Notes under the pieces: model-generated | Database searches by the model: none | What the model was told of the DNA's origin: nothing | What the model saw: the letters and a program-made list of their open reading frames with translations, nothing else | Position numbers and translations under genes: made by a program | Assembly (NCBI GenBank): GCA_002354055.1 | Contig: DEKW01000003.1 | Location: 62,001-126,000, forward strand | Length of the DNA: 64,000 bases | Origin: Bacteroidales bacterium UBA2712 | GTDB taxonomy: Bacteria > Bacteroidota > Bacteroidia > Bacteroidales > Paludibacteraceae | Reading direction: 5' to 3' | Shown: one piece after another, positions 28,024 through 36,342 of the stretch | How positions within the stretch are numbered: position 1 is the stretch's first letter | Layout: every line of letters begins with the position of its first letter

Positions 28024-28050
28024 AAAAAAGCCTGCGACGTGCAGGCTTTT
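28024..28050 (-). terminator. Terminator of tRNA-Glu
   Basis: Poly-A, the stem GCCTGC-GACGT-GCAGGC, then TTTT on the plus strand. Read on minus, this is a hairpin followed by a T run just beyond the tRNA 3' end; it is near-symmetric. Confidence 0.85.
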
Positions 28051-28052
28051 CG

Positions 28053-28125
28053 TAGTGCTACCCGGACTCGAACCGGGGTTTACGGCGTGAGAGGCCGTTG
28101 TCCTAGGCCACTAGACGATAGCACC
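28053..28125 (-). tRNA. tRNA-Glu (anticodon CTC)
   Basis: 73 nt. Acceptor arm GGTGCTA/TAGCACT (first pair G-U), D-arm GTCT...GGAC, anticodon arm ACGGC-CTCTCAC-GCCGT with anticodon CTC reading GAG, and T-arm CCCGG-TTCGAGT-CCGGG. The discriminator is A and CCA is not encoded. It has its own promoter and terminator. Confidence 0.92.
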
Positions 28126-28202
28126 CGGAAGTGTCCCCGCCAATCGGGGAAACTGGCCTCCGCCGGAAGGGGCATTTAACGCTCCTCGGGCGAAATCGAC
28201 GA

Positions 28203-28234
28203 CAAAAGTACTGCTTTTTTTTGATATACGCAAA
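28203..28234 (-). promoter_or_regulatory. Promoter of tRNA-Glu
   Basis: On the minus strand TTTG (28231-28234), a 20-nt spacer ending GCAG, and TACTTTTG (28203-28210). About 75 nt of leader with two possible hairpins separates it from the tRNA. Confidence 0.78.
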
Positions 28235-28270
28235 TATTTTTGAAAAAAAATGCATTTTTACCCTCATTTT

Positions 28271-28302
28271 TTTGCATAATTGAGAAAAAAGTAGTAATTT
28301 TG
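28271..28302 (+). promoter_or_regulatory. Promoter of the SpoIIE phosphatase operon
   Basis: TTTG (28271-28274), a 20-nt spacer ending GTAG, and TAATTTTG (28295-28302). The ATG at 28332 follows after about 25 nt. Confidence 0.78.
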
Positions 28303-28331
28303 TGGCCTAATTTGCAAATTATAACCTTAAA

Positions 28332-30407
28332 ATGGCTAATCATAAATCGAAACTGAAATCCTCCAGTGGCTTTTGGATCTTGTTGGTCGCCGCGGTGGTA
28401 TTAGAGGCTACCGCCTGTCTGCAGTATTTCTACAGCCGTGCCGCTATTGACAATGAGGCAGTTGAACGTGCCCGCGCTGAGTTACGCGCCGCGGAGTTGG
28501 AGATCAACGCCGCTACCGTTGAGCTGGAAGCGGCGGCGAAGATGCTGACAAATATGGCAGAGCTGAGTCTGGATCACCCGGATGGGATATACACTTGTAC
28601 CCGCACGCTGCTCGAGACCCTCGATAATGTCGAGTCCGCCGGCGTAGCCTTCATCCCTGACTACTATCCCTCCAAAGGGCGATGGTACGAGGTCTGCAGT
28701 AGCCGTATAATAGAAGGAGATAGCATGCGTATATACACGCGCCAAATAGGTGGTCCGGAGCATGACTATTTTCAGTCGGAGTGGTTCAACAACGGTCTGA
28801 CGATTGACTCCGCCTGGTGGAGCGAGCCCTACCTGGACGACGCGGGTGCGCAGAAGATGGTGGTCAGCTGCTCGTACCCCGTGCGCGATAAAACCGGTAC
28901 CATCGTGGCGGTCGTATGCATCGATCTGTCGCTGAGCAAGCTGCATCGTGTGTCGGAATACCTGCAGGTCTATAAGGATAGCTATTTTTCCATCCGTTCC
29001 TCGACAGGTATGGACATCGTTGCGCGGCCGGACACCATGCCCGGACGTAAATATCGCATCTTCGACGAGGAGATCGATTCTACGGGTTGGCACCTGTCGA
29101 TTATCATCCCCGAAGACGTGCTCTACGCTGATCTCAGACGTATCGGTCTGATCGTGACGATCCTGATGCTCCTCGGTCTGGCGTTGTTGGTATTCATCAT
29201 GGTCTTCGCCGGCAGAAACCTCCAGAACCTCATGGACGTCAGCACCCAGCGCGAGCGTATGCTCCGCGAGCTGGAGATCGCCAAGACCATCCAGAAAGCG
29301 ATGTTACCGAAGATCTTCCCGCCTTTTGCGGATCGTTCGGATCTGAATATCTACGGCATGGTGCGTCCCGCCAAAGAGATAGGCGGCGACCTCTATGACT
29401 TCTACGTCCGTCACGACAAACTCTTCTTCTGCGTCGGCGACGTCAGCGGCAAGGGTGTCCCTGCGTCGCTCGTGATGGCAACTATCCGCTCGCTCTTCCG
29501 TTCGATCACGGCGCATGTGGAGCAGGCGCACGAGGTACTCATCCAGATGAACGACACCCTCACCGAGCAGAACGATCAGAACATGTTCGTCACCCTCTTT
29601 GTCGGTATCCTCGACCTCAAGACCGGCGAGTTGAGTTACTGCAACGCCGGGCATAACGCACCGCTGATCATCCGCGGCGAGAAAGCAGAAGTGCACACGA
29701 TGGAGGTGCAGGCGAACCTGCCGGTAGGTATCTCCTTGGGCTATTCCTATGTGGAGCAGAAGATGCACCTCACCTATGGCGACACCCTCTTCCTCTATAC
29801 CGACGGCTTGACCGAAGCGGAGAATATACGCCATGAGCAGTTTGGCGAACAGCGCATGGAGAAAGCCTTGAACGCCAGTCTGGCGCTCCGTCCGAGGGAG
29901 ATAGTCGATGCGATGGATGCGCAGGTAGCAGCATTTGTGGGCGATGCCGAGCAGTCAGATGACCTCACCCTCATGGCGGTGCGTTACCAGAAACCCGCCA
30001 TCATCATGCGCAACGACATCCAGCAGATACCGACCCTCGCGGAGTGGGTGGATGAGTTAGGCATCCCGATGGAACTCAACATGCCGATCAACCTCGCTTT
30101 GGAGGAGGCCGTGAGCAATGTCATGCTTTACGCATACCCCGGACGAAACGATGGTAAGGTCTTTGTCGAGTTCGCCAAAGTCAAAGACGAACAGGGCGAG
30201 AAACTGATCTTCACCATCTCCGACAGCGGTATTCCTTTTGATCCTACCGCCAAACCCGAAGCGGACATCACTCTCTCCGCCGAGGAACGTGCTATCGGCG
30301 GACTCGGTATCCATCTCGTACGCAAACTCATGGACGAGATCCGCTACGAGCGCCAGGACGGAAAGAACATCTTGACCCTCGTCAAGATCCTAAATCAGAA
30401 ATCATAA
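28332..30407 (+). CDS. Membrane sensor phosphatase: Cache domain, PP2C/SpoIIE domain, RsbW-like ATPase domain
   Basis: 691 aa. TM helix at about 13-33, periplasmic Cache-like sensor (about 40-260; GRWYEVCSSRII, VSCSYPVRDKTGTIVAVVCIDLSL), second TM at about 270-292, a linker helix, then a PP2C/SpoIIE phosphatase (KEIGGDLYDFY near 348-358, FCVGDVSGKGVPASLVMA, YCNAGHNAP, LYTDGLTEAEN). The last about 130 aa form a HATPase_c domain (NLALEEAVSNVMLYAYPG, ISDSGIPFDP, GGLGIHLVRKLMDEI). It thus combines RsbU-like phosphatase and RsbW-like serine-kinase modules in one sensor. The STAS protein gene 15 bp downstream is the likely substrate. The signal is presumably an extracytoplasmic small molecule or stress. 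Confidence 0.9.
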   Translation: MANHKSKLKSSSGFWILLVAAVVLEATACLQYFYSRAAIDNEAVERARAELRAAELEINAATVELEAAAKMLTNMAELSLDHPDGIYTCTRTLLETLDNVESAGVAFIPDYYPSKGRWYEVCSSRIIEGDSMRIYTRQIGGPEHDYFQSEWFNNGLTIDSAWWSEPYLDDAGAQKMVVSCSYPVRDKTGTIVAVVCIDLSLSKLHRVSEYLQVYKDSYFSIRSSTGMDIVARPDTMPGRKYRIFDEEIDSTGWHLSIIIPEDVLYADLRRIGLIVTILMLLGLALLVFIMVFAGRNLQNLMDVSTQRERMLRELEIAKTIQKAMLPKIFPPFADRSDLNIYGMVRPAKEIGGDLYDFYVRHDKLFFCVGDVSGKGVPASLVMATIRSLFRSITAHVEQAHEVLIQMNDTLTEQNDQNMFVTLFVGILDLKTGELSYCNAGHNAPLIIRGEKAEVHTMEVQANLPVGISLGYSYVEQKMHLTYGDTLFLYTDGLTEAENIRHEQFGEQRMEKALNASLALRPREIVDAMDAQVAAFVGDAEQSDDLTLMAVRYQKPAIIMRNDIQQIPTLAEWVDELGIPMELNMPINLALEEAVSNVMLYAYPGRNDGKVFVEFAKVKDEQGEKLIFTISDSGIPFDPTAKPEADITLSAEERAIGGLGIHLVRKLMDEIRYERQDGKNILTLVKILNQKS

Positions 30408-30422
30408 ATCCTAAATATTTAT

Positions 30423-30725
30423 ATGGAAACAACAATTCAACAATCCGGCAATCAAATCATTGCTTCTTTCTCCGGCCGTCTGGACACAGCGGCTGCTGTA
30501 CCCGCTGCAGATGCAGTCAAACCTCTCCTGGAGGCGGAGAACAGCGAGATCATCCTGGACTGCACCCACCTGGAGTATATCTCCTCGTCGGGCTTGCGTA
30601 TCTTCCTCTCTATTCGTAAGGAAGCTGCTGCACACGGCTCCAAAGTGATTGTACGTAACATCAACGCCGACATCCGTCAGGTGTTCATGATGACCGGTTT
30701 TATCAGCCTCTTTGAGATTCAGTGA
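30423..30725 (+). CDS. STAS-domain anti-sigma factor antagonist (RsbV/SpoIIAA type)
   Basis: 100 aa, single STAS domain. The phosphorylatable serine lies in YISSSGLRIF, and FSGRLDTAAA starts the fold. It is presumably phosphorylated by the ATPase domain and dephosphorylated by the SpoIIE domain of the preceding gene. Its stop overlaps the next start (TGATG), so the alarmone synthetase is translationally coupled to it. No sigma factor is visible nearby, so the partner may be the coupled synthetase or another protein. Confidence 0.88.
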   Translation: METTIQQSGNQIIASFSGRLDTAAAVPAADAVKPLLEAENSEIILDCTHLEYISSSGLRIFLSIRKEAAAHGSKVIVRNINADIRQVFMMTGFISLFEIQ

Positions 30726-31774
30726 TGGATGCTTTGGATCTTCATTGCCAGATGATTCTGGAGGAGTACCGCGAAGCACTGCCTACCTTAGAACGTATGC
30801 AGGCCGAGGTACTCGCTACGCTCCGCAAAGCGTTGGAGCGCAACGGACTCGTCGTCACGGCTATAGAGACACGTATCAAGACCGAAGAGTCGCTTGCCGG
30901 CAAACTGGCGCTCAAGGGCGGTAAGTACGCCACCCTCAGCGACATCACCGACATCCTCGGCGCACGGATCATCACGTTCTACACCGATGACGTGGATCGT
31001 ATAGCCTCTATCGCCGAGCAGCTCTTTGAGATCGATTGGAACAACTCCGTGGACAAACGGCGGCTCCACCAGCTCGATAGTTTCGGCTACAACTCGCTCC
31101 ATTATATCTGCCGCCTGCCGGGCTACGACATGCGGTTTGAGTTGCAGCTCCGTACGACTCTCCAGCATGCCTGGGCGGCCATCAACCATGACACGGGTTA
31201 CAAATCCGGCATCGAGATCCCGCGTGAGTACATGCGCCGCATCAACCGCCTCGCAGGACTCTTGGAGATGGCGGACGATGAGTTCAGCCGCATTCGTACG
31301 GAGATCACCGACTACCGGCGGCGTGTACAGTCCCTCGTGCAGAACGGCAAGCTGGACGACGTCCTCCTTGATGGCGATACCTTCCGTTCGTACCTGCAGG
31401 CGAAGCCCCTTGACCGGCTCAACAGACGTATCGCTGCCATCAACCAGGCGGAGATCCAGGACGCACCGCTCATCCGGTACCTGCGTGTCCTCAAGGCACT
31501 CCAGTGTAACACCCTCGGTGACGTCAGCCGGCTCATCCAAACCTACGAAGAGGACGCCTATCGTCTCGCGCGCCATCAACTCGGCAACACCGACATCGAC
31601 ATCGTCTCTTCCGCTATCGGTCTGCAGAACATCTGCATCGTCTGCATCCTCAAGACCGGAGGTGGCAAGATCGGTCTCGAGCGGCTCTTCGAAGTGCTCA
31701 ACGGCAATAACTCTCAGAATGCCTCCATCGCCGAAATGACCTACCAACAAGCCCGAAACATCGAGCTGATATAA
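30725..31774 (+). CDS. RelA/SpoT-type alarmone synthetase without hydrolase domain
   Basis: About 349 aa. RelA/SpoT synthetase core with TDILGARIITFYTDDV (about 73-88), LDSFGYNSLHYICRLP and FELQLRTTLQHAWAAINHD (about 138-157), the conserved nucleotide-binding and catalytic stretches. There is no HD hydrolase, TGS or ACT domain, so it is a small alarmone synthetase class enzyme with a long C-terminal helical part (about residues 200-349) of unknown role. I take ATG 30725, which overlaps the STAS stop, over GTG 30722. A hydrolase-only gene lies two genes downstream. Confidence 0.85.
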   Translation: MDALDLHCQMILEEYREALPTLERMQAEVLATLRKALERNGLVVTAIETRIKTEESLAGKLALKGGKYATLSDITDILGARIITFYTDDVDRIASIAEQLFEIDWNNSVDKRRLHQLDSFGYNSLHYICRLPGYDMRFELQLRTTLQHAWAAINHDTGYKSGIEIPREYMRRINRLAGLLEMADDEFSRIRTEITDYRRRVQSLVQNGKLDDVLLDGDTFRSYLQAKPLDRLNRRIAAINQAEIQDAPLIRYLRVLKALQCNTLGDVSRLIQTYEEDAYRLARHQLGNTDIDIVSSAIGLQNICIVCILKTGGGKIGLERLFEVLNGNNSQNASIAEMTYQQARNIELI

Positions 31775-31800
31775 CCCGCTAACCCCCTAACCCCCTAATC
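31772..31800. repeat. CCCCTAA repeat cluster
   Basis: Units of CTAACCC fill the gap between the alarmone synthetase and the next gene; same family as at 26035-26064. Confidence 0.7.
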
Positions 31801-31810
31801 CGAAAACAAC

Positions 31811-32704
31811 ATGACCCCAACATTAATCGATCTCGCCGAATACGAGCGAGTAGGTGAGGGCGCTAACGGCGCCAGCTATAACCACCGTCAGGACCCCAAT
31901 ATCATGCTCAAACTCTACTTCCGCAATTTTGAAGCGGCGGAACTGGAGCTCGAACTCGCACGCAAAGTGTACGAGATGGGTATCCCGACTCCCGAACCCG
32001 GTGACCTGGTAACCGACGGCAAGCAGGTAGGCATCCGTTTCCGCCGGCTGGTGGGTAAGAAGTCTTTCTCCCGCGCCTGCGGAGACAACCCCGAGAAGAC
32101 CGAACTCTACGGACAACAGTTCGCTCAGATGTGCCTCGCGCTGCATAACACCCACGTGGACACCTCTCGTTTTGAAAACGTCAAGGACCGTCTCTATGCG
32201 ATGCTCGAAGCCAATCCGGACTTCACCCCCGCTCAGAAACAGAAGATCCACGACTACATAGCCGCTGCGCCGGATGCAGACACCGCTATCCACGGAGACC
32301 TGCAGTTCGGTAACGGCATCTTCATCCCCTCCGGAGAGAAATACTTCATCGACCTCGGCGACTTCTGTTACGGCTTTCCGCTTTTCGATTTAGGCATGGT
32401 TTATCTCTGCTGCTGCCTCAATAACGAGGCATGGACGATGGAGGTGAACCACATGTCCAATGCCACCGCACGGCGCTTCTGGGACGCGTTTGCAGACGCG
32501 TATTTCCACGCTCCCGACTGTCCCCTCATCCCCTATGGATTCAAGGATAAAGACGGCAAACCGCTCTTCGGACCCGGTGCGGACTTGCAGCAAGTGGAAG
32601 ACCTCGTGAAGATCTACGCAGGACTCAAGACCCTCATCGTCGAGCGTGACACCCATTGCCCCATGCCGCAGTTCCGCGCCATGCTCGAAGGAACGATTTA
32701 TTGA
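31811..32704 (+). CDS. TIGR02172-like aminoglycoside-phosphotransferase-fold protein
   Basis: 297 aa with a kinase-like fold: a P-loop-like GEGANGASYNH near residue 15, the catalytic stretch IHGDLQFGNGIF and the metal-binding FIDLGDFCYG. This matches a paralogous family of small-molecule kinase-like proteins known from Fibrobacter and Bacteroidota (TIGR02172). The substrate is unknown. Its position between an alarmone synthetase and an alarmone hydrolase suggests a stress-signalling or nucleotide role, but that is inference. Confidence 0.72.
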   Translation: MTPTLIDLAEYERVGEGANGASYNHRQDPNIMLKLYFRNFEAAELELELARKVYEMGIPTPEPGDLVTDGKQVGIRFRRLVGKKSFSRACGDNPEKTELYGQQFAQMCLALHNTHVDTSRFENVKDRLYAMLEANPDFTPAQKQKIHDYIAAAPDADTAIHGDLQFGNGIFIPSGEKYFIDLGDFCYGFPLFDLGMVYLCCCLNNEAWTMEVNHMSNATARRFWDAFADAYFHAPDCPLIPYGFKDKDGKPLFGPGADLQQVEDLVKIYAGLKTLIVERDTHCPMPQFRAMLEGTIY

Positions 32705-32846
32705 TAACACCAATCCCCTCTCAATCGGTATAGAGGGTCCCCGATGGATGCTAAAGTAGTGCGTCCGGTGGGGAGAGCGGAGGCATAGGTTGCCCGTTCA
32801 TTTAGCGGAGTGGTATGAACCTTTGCAATCCGATTGCCGAACGCGA

Positions 32847-33440
32847 ATGCCAAATAAATATCTAAATACAGATATTTTGGACCGCGCGATTATCTTCGCG
32901 GTCAAGGCGCATCATAACACCGAGCGCCGGGGAAAAGGTTTTCCTTATATCGTCCACCCCATGGAGGCGGTGGAGATTGTCTCTACCATCACGCCCGATC
33001 AGGAACTGCTGGCAGCTGCGGCGCTGCACGATACCATCGAAGATACCGGCATCACCTACGACGAGCTCCGTGAGGCTTTCGGCGAGCGTGTGGCGAAGCT
33101 CGTGCACGAAGAGAGCGACCAACTCAACGGAGAAGTCTTTACCGGCGGCGCGAACGAGTCAGAGACCTGGCACGCACGCAAACAGGCGGCTATCGACCGT
33201 CTCGCAGCCGCTTCGCATGACGCGAAGATAGTGGCAATGGGGGACAAACTCAGTAACATGCGGGCGATCTGGCGCGATTATCAGGTTAAAGGCGACGAAC
33301 TCTGGAAGATCTTCCACGTTACGGACAAAGCCTCGCACGAGTGGCATTACCGTGGCCTCGCAGCGTCCCTCTCCGAACTCTCCGACACCTTCGCCTACCG
33401 CGAATTTATCCACCTGATCGACGACGTCTTTGCACGCTAA
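32847..33440 (+). CDS. MESH1-like HD-domain alarmone hydrolase
   Basis: 197 aa. Stand-alone HD hydrolase of the RelA/SpoT hydrolase type: RRGKGFPYIVHPMEAVE, ALHDTIEDTGITYDEL (HD and ED motifs) and later VAMGDKLSNMRAIWRDY. It presumably removes pyrophosphate from (p)ppGpp or acts on NADPH as MESH1 does. The start is ATG 32847; an upstream TTG at 32790 is less likely. The 142-bp gap before it holds small inverted repeats but no promoter I can defend. Confidence 0.82.
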   Translation: MPNKYLNTDILDRAIIFAVKAHHNTERRGKGFPYIVHPMEAVEIVSTITPDQELLAAAALHDTIEDTGITYDELREAFGERVAKLVHEESDQLNGEVFTGGANESETWHARKQAAIDRLAAASHDAKIVAMGDKLSNMRAIWRDYQVKGDELWKIFHVTDKASHEWHYRGLAASLSELSDTFAYREFIHLIDDVFAR

Positions 33441-33478
33441 TCCCCTAACCCCCTAACCCCTCACCCCTAACCCCTAAA
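33440..33478. repeat. CCCCTAA repeat cluster
   Basis: Four to five CCCCTAAC units fill the gap between the HD hydrolase and the phosphatase gene. Confidence 0.75.
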
Positions 33479-34282
33479 ATGACCGTCCTTTTCGACAACA
33501 TAGTTAACGCCCGTGACTTAGGCGGCCTCATCGGCGCCGGTGGTAAGCCCATCAAGCCCCACCGTCTTCTTCGTACTGCCCATCTGCATGATGCCACGGA
33601 CACTGATCTGCACCGTCTGCAGCAGGAGTACCACCTGGCGAAGATCTTCGATTTCCGTTCACTCGGCGAAGCCGAAGCCCTTCCGGATCGTGAGGTTCCC
33701 GGTGCTACCCATCATCTCCTGCCGACCATCGACCTCAGCGCCGAACGTCTGACGGAGCAACCCATTCCTCAAGAGGCTTTCCTCGATCTGGAGGCACATA
33801 TCGTCAATTATTCTTTTTACCCCGAGGTGCAGAAGATGGCGGCAAATATGTACCCGTCGCTCATCCGAAGCGAGTACTCGCAACTGCAGTACGCCGCTTT
33901 CCTCCGTCTCATCATCGAGGCTCCCGAAGACGGCGGCATCCTCTGGCATTGTTTCCAAGGTAAAGACCGAACAGGCTGGGGAGCGGCTTTCCTCCTCTCA
34001 GCTTTAGGCGTTGATCGCGAAGCGATAATCGCAGATTTTGACCTCTCTAACACCGCTTACCGCGAACTCGTCGCAGTGCTTAATGCGCAGATCGAAGCCC
34101 GTGGAGGTGGCGAAGCAGAGAAAGAGGTGATCCTCGCTTTCATGGGCGTCTCGACCCCTAACTTCATCCGTACTTGTGATCTCATCGACCGCGAGTTCGG
34201 AGGCATGATCTCTTATCTCCAGAACCAACTCCTCCTCTCCTCCGACGACCTCCGCCTCCTCCGCCACCGCTTCTTGCAATAA
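33479..34282 (+). CDS. Tyrosine-protein-phosphatase family protein (DSP/Y_phosphatase3-like)
   Basis: 267 aa. The catalytic P-loop HCFQGKDRTGWGAAFLL matches the CX5R signature (Cys in HCFQGKDRT), and NARDLGG near the N-terminus with IFDFRSLGEAEA is typical of the bacterial lipid/tyrosine phosphatase group. It is probably cytosolic, as no signal peptide is seen. It closes the signalling run; a 456-bp non-coding stretch follows. Confidence 0.85.
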   Translation: MTVLFDNIVNARDLGGLIGAGGKPIKPHRLLRTAHLHDATDTDLHRLQQEYHLAKIFDFRSLGEAEALPDREVPGATHHLLPTIDLSAERLTEQPIPQEAFLDLEAHIVNYSFYPEVQKMAANMYPSLIRSEYSQLQYAAFLRLIIEAPEDGGILWHCFQGKDRTGWGAAFLLSALGVDREAIIADFDLSNTAYRELVAVLNAQIEARGGGEAEKEVILAFMGVSTPNFIRTCDLIDREFGGMISYLQNQLLLSSDDLRLLRHRFLQ

Positions 34283-34738
34283 TCCCCCCTCCACCATTGC
34301 ACCATCCCACCATTCCACCATTAGCGCGCTGCGCGCTCACCATTCCATTAATTGTTTTTTGAAGTGAAGCGAAGCGTAACGATTTTTTGTGAGGGCAAAG
34401 CCCGTGTTTTTTGTAAGCAGCCGACAGTGCACATATGGGCAATGTCGGAGCGGGAATGGTTATTAAGGGCGATGTGAGCTCGCTCACAATCGCATTAAGA
34501 AGCATTTACGCTCAAGGCCGCGTAGGCCAATAGCCATGCGGACGTAGGCTGCGCGTTTTTGGTTACTCTAAAAATTATACGCGCTGCATAGCTATAATTA
34601 CTATTTTCTCCGCAAATGCGGTATTTTTACTATAATTTTCTTAACAAAAAGCACTATTTTCTTAATAAACGTGCGTTTTTGGCACGATTTTTGTCGTTTC
34701 TTCAACAAAACTTGTATAACCCCTAAAACACAATTTTT
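34283..34738. other. Non-coding stretch rich in short inverted repeats
   Basis: No credible gene. It opens with a CCACCATT-type repeat cluster with a palindromic core (ACCATTAGCGCGC-TGC-GCGCTCACCAT, about 34316-34345). Several hairpins follow: GGGCAAAGCCC, CCGACA...TGTCGG, GTGAGC-TC-GCTCAC and GGCC-GCGTA-GGCC. From 34560 it becomes AT-rich toward the rubrerythrin gene. It could be a leader RNA, a palindromic mobile repeat or an old insertion scar. I see no clear -7 box. Confidence 0.5.
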
Positions 34739-35281
34739 ATGAGAGACTTAAAAGGAACAAAGACCGAGAAAAACCTCATGGAGGCTTTTGCCGGTGAATC
34801 AATGGCGCGTAACAAGTACACGTATTTCGCATCGAAGGCAAAGAAAGACGGTTTCGTACAGATCAGTAAGATTTTCGAGGAGACTGCAGCCAACGAGAAA
34901 GAGCACGCGGAACTCTGGTATAAATACCTCAACGGAGGTAAGATCAGCGACACCGCTACCAACCTCGCAGATGCCGCTGCTGGCGAGAATGCCGAGTGGA
35001 CCGACATGTACGCTCGCATGGCGAAAGAGGCGGAGGAAGAGGGCTTTACCGAGATTGCAGCTAAGTTTGCCATGGTCGGCGCCATCGAGAAACACCACGA
35101 GGAGCGTTACCGCAAGCTGCTCAAGAACATCGAGGACAAGATTGTCTTCTCCCGTGACGGCGATTGCATCTGGCAATGTTCTAACTGCGGCCATATCGTA
35201 GTCGGCAAATCCGCTCCCGAAGAGTGCCCCGTCTGCCACCACGCGCAGTCCTACTTCCAACTCCTCGCAGAGAATTACTAA
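34739..35281 (+). CDS. rbr: Rubrerythrin
   Basis: 180 aa. Ferritin-like diiron domain (TEKNLMEAFAGESMARNKY, ETAANEKEHAELWY, GAIEKHHEERY), then a C-terminal rubredoxin domain with CSNCGH and CPVCHH as the FeCys4 site. It acts as a peroxidase protecting anaerobes from H2O2. The next gene encodes superoxide dismutase, forming a two-gene oxidative-stress set. Confidence 0.95.
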   Translation: MRDLKGTKTEKNLMEAFAGESMARNKYTYFASKAKKDGFVQISKIFEETAANEKEHAELWYKYLNGGKISDTATNLADAAAGENAEWTDMYARMAKEAEEEGFTEIAAKFAMVGAIEKHHEERYRKLLKNIEDKIVFSRDGDCIWQCSNCGHIVVGKSAPEECPVCHHAQSYFQLLAENY

Positions 35282-35366
35282 TCGTTCATTCGTTCATTCG
35301 TTAACTCGTTAAACATTAAACATTAAACATTAAACATTAAACATTAAACATTAAACATTCAACATT
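35282..35366. repeat. TTCGTTCA and AACATTA tandem repeats
   Basis: CGTTCATTCGTTCATT units (35282-35311) followed by six to seven near-perfect ACATTAA units up to the sod start. The repeats take up the whole gap between rbr and sod. Confidence 0.85.
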
Positions 35367-35972
35367 ATGTTATCCGCAATCATAAGCCTAATCGCGCTTC
35401 CATACGCGCCCAATGCGCTGGAACCCGTCATCAGTCGGGAAACGATTGAGTATCACTATGGTAAGCACCTGCAGACCTATGTCGATAACCTCAATAAACT
35501 CGTTGCCGGAACGGAGTTCGAGGCCATGCCATTGGAGGAGATTGTCGCCAAATCCCAAGGTGCCATCTTCAACAATGCCGGCCAGATCCTCAACCACAAC
35601 CTCTACTTCACCCAGTTCAAGCCATACACCATTGAGCAATCAGCAATTATCAATGACCAATTGCCTATTTTCAAGGCCATCATCCGTGATTTCGGCTCCT
35701 TCGAAGCCTTCCTGGCGGAGTTCGAGCAGAAAGGCACCACGCTCTTCGGATCAGGTTGGGTGTGGCTTTCAGCCGACAAGGATGGCAAACTCGTCATCAC
35801 GCAGGAACCCAATGCCGGCAACCCCGTCACAAAGGGTCTCAAACCCCTCTTGACGATGGATGTCTGGGAGCACGCGTATTACATCGATTATCGTAATCGC
35901 CGTGCCGCCCATCTCCATTCCCTCTGGCAGATCATCAACTGGGACGAGATTAACCGCCGGTATACGGAATAA
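35367..35972 (+). CDS. sodB: Superoxide dismutase, Fe/Mn family
   Basis: 201 aa. Dismutates superoxide. Metal ligands are the His in EYHYGKH, the His in NHNLYFTQF, and Asp and His in DVWEHAYYIDY. LPYAPNALEPVISRETIEYHYG is the standard N-terminus, but the preceding MLSAIISLIA is unusual, and part of it may reflect the adjoining repeats; no internal start fits better. GSGWVWLSAD matches the family core. Confidence 0.93.
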   Translation: MLSAIISLIALPYAPNALEPVISRETIEYHYGKHLQTYVDNLNKLVAGTEFEAMPLEEIVAKSQGAIFNNAGQILNHNLYFTQFKPYTIEQSAIINDQLPIFKAIIRDFGSFEAFLAEFEQKGTTLFGSGWVWLSADKDGKLVITQEPNAGNPVTKGLKPLLTMDVWEHAYYIDYRNRRAAHLHSLWQIINWDEINRRYTE

Positions 35973-36013
35973 TTTCCTCTTTTGGGCAAAAAAGTAACAT
36001 TTTTTGCATAATT

Positions 36014-36056
36014 TCCCATATATATTTGCATATATGGGATTTTTTTTGTAATTTTG
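36014..36056 (+). promoter_or_regulatory. Promoter with palindromic operator over the -33 box
   Basis: The perfect inverted repeat TCCCATATAT-ATTTGC-ATATATGGGA (36014-36039) surrounds the -33 TTTG (36025-36028). After 20 nt comes TAATTTTG (36049-36056). The same architecture occurs at 44444 and 46622. Confidence 0.72.
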
Positions 36057-36068
36057 CGCCCACTTTTT

Positions 36069-36341
36069 ATGCCCGATAGCGCAACTATACATATTAATCC
36101 CCGTATCCTTCGCCTCGTAAAAGCGATTGGTTCAGAAACGCTTACGCGTAGAGGAATCTGTGGAAATATGAACCTCCGTGCCCGTCGTAGTCTTTGGGAT
36201 TATTACATGACTCCTGCTATGGCAGAAGGATATATCAAGATGATTTATCCGGAGCATCCTAATAGTCCGGATCAGGCTTATTACCTTACCCGCAAAGGCC
36301 TCGACTTGCTAAACGAATTGAAGAATGAAGATGGAGAATAG
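36069..36341 (+). CDS. Small winged-helix protein resembling the C-terminal domain of Fic/AlbA-type proteins
   Basis: 90 aa from ATG 36069; a further upstream in-frame start would lie in the promoter. The C-terminal half, MTPAMAEGYIKMIYPEHPNSPDQAYYLTRKGLDLL, looks like the winged-helix tail (Y-LT-KG) seen at the end of Fic-type and RecG-like regulators. It may be a small DNA-binding regulator or the remnant of a longer gene. It overlaps the next gene's upstream region, so both are probably in one transcript. Confidence 0.5.
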   Translation: MPDSATIHINPRILRLVKAIGSETLTRRGICGNMNLRARRSLWDYYMTPAMAEGYIKMIYPEHPNSPDQAYYLTRKGLDLLNELKNEDGE

Positions 36342-36342
36342 T

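Noticed and set aside
33440..33478. Telomere-like CCCCTAA repeats as a replicon end
   Set aside because: Only 3-5 degenerate units in each of several gaps, always between co-directional genes within continuous sequence.
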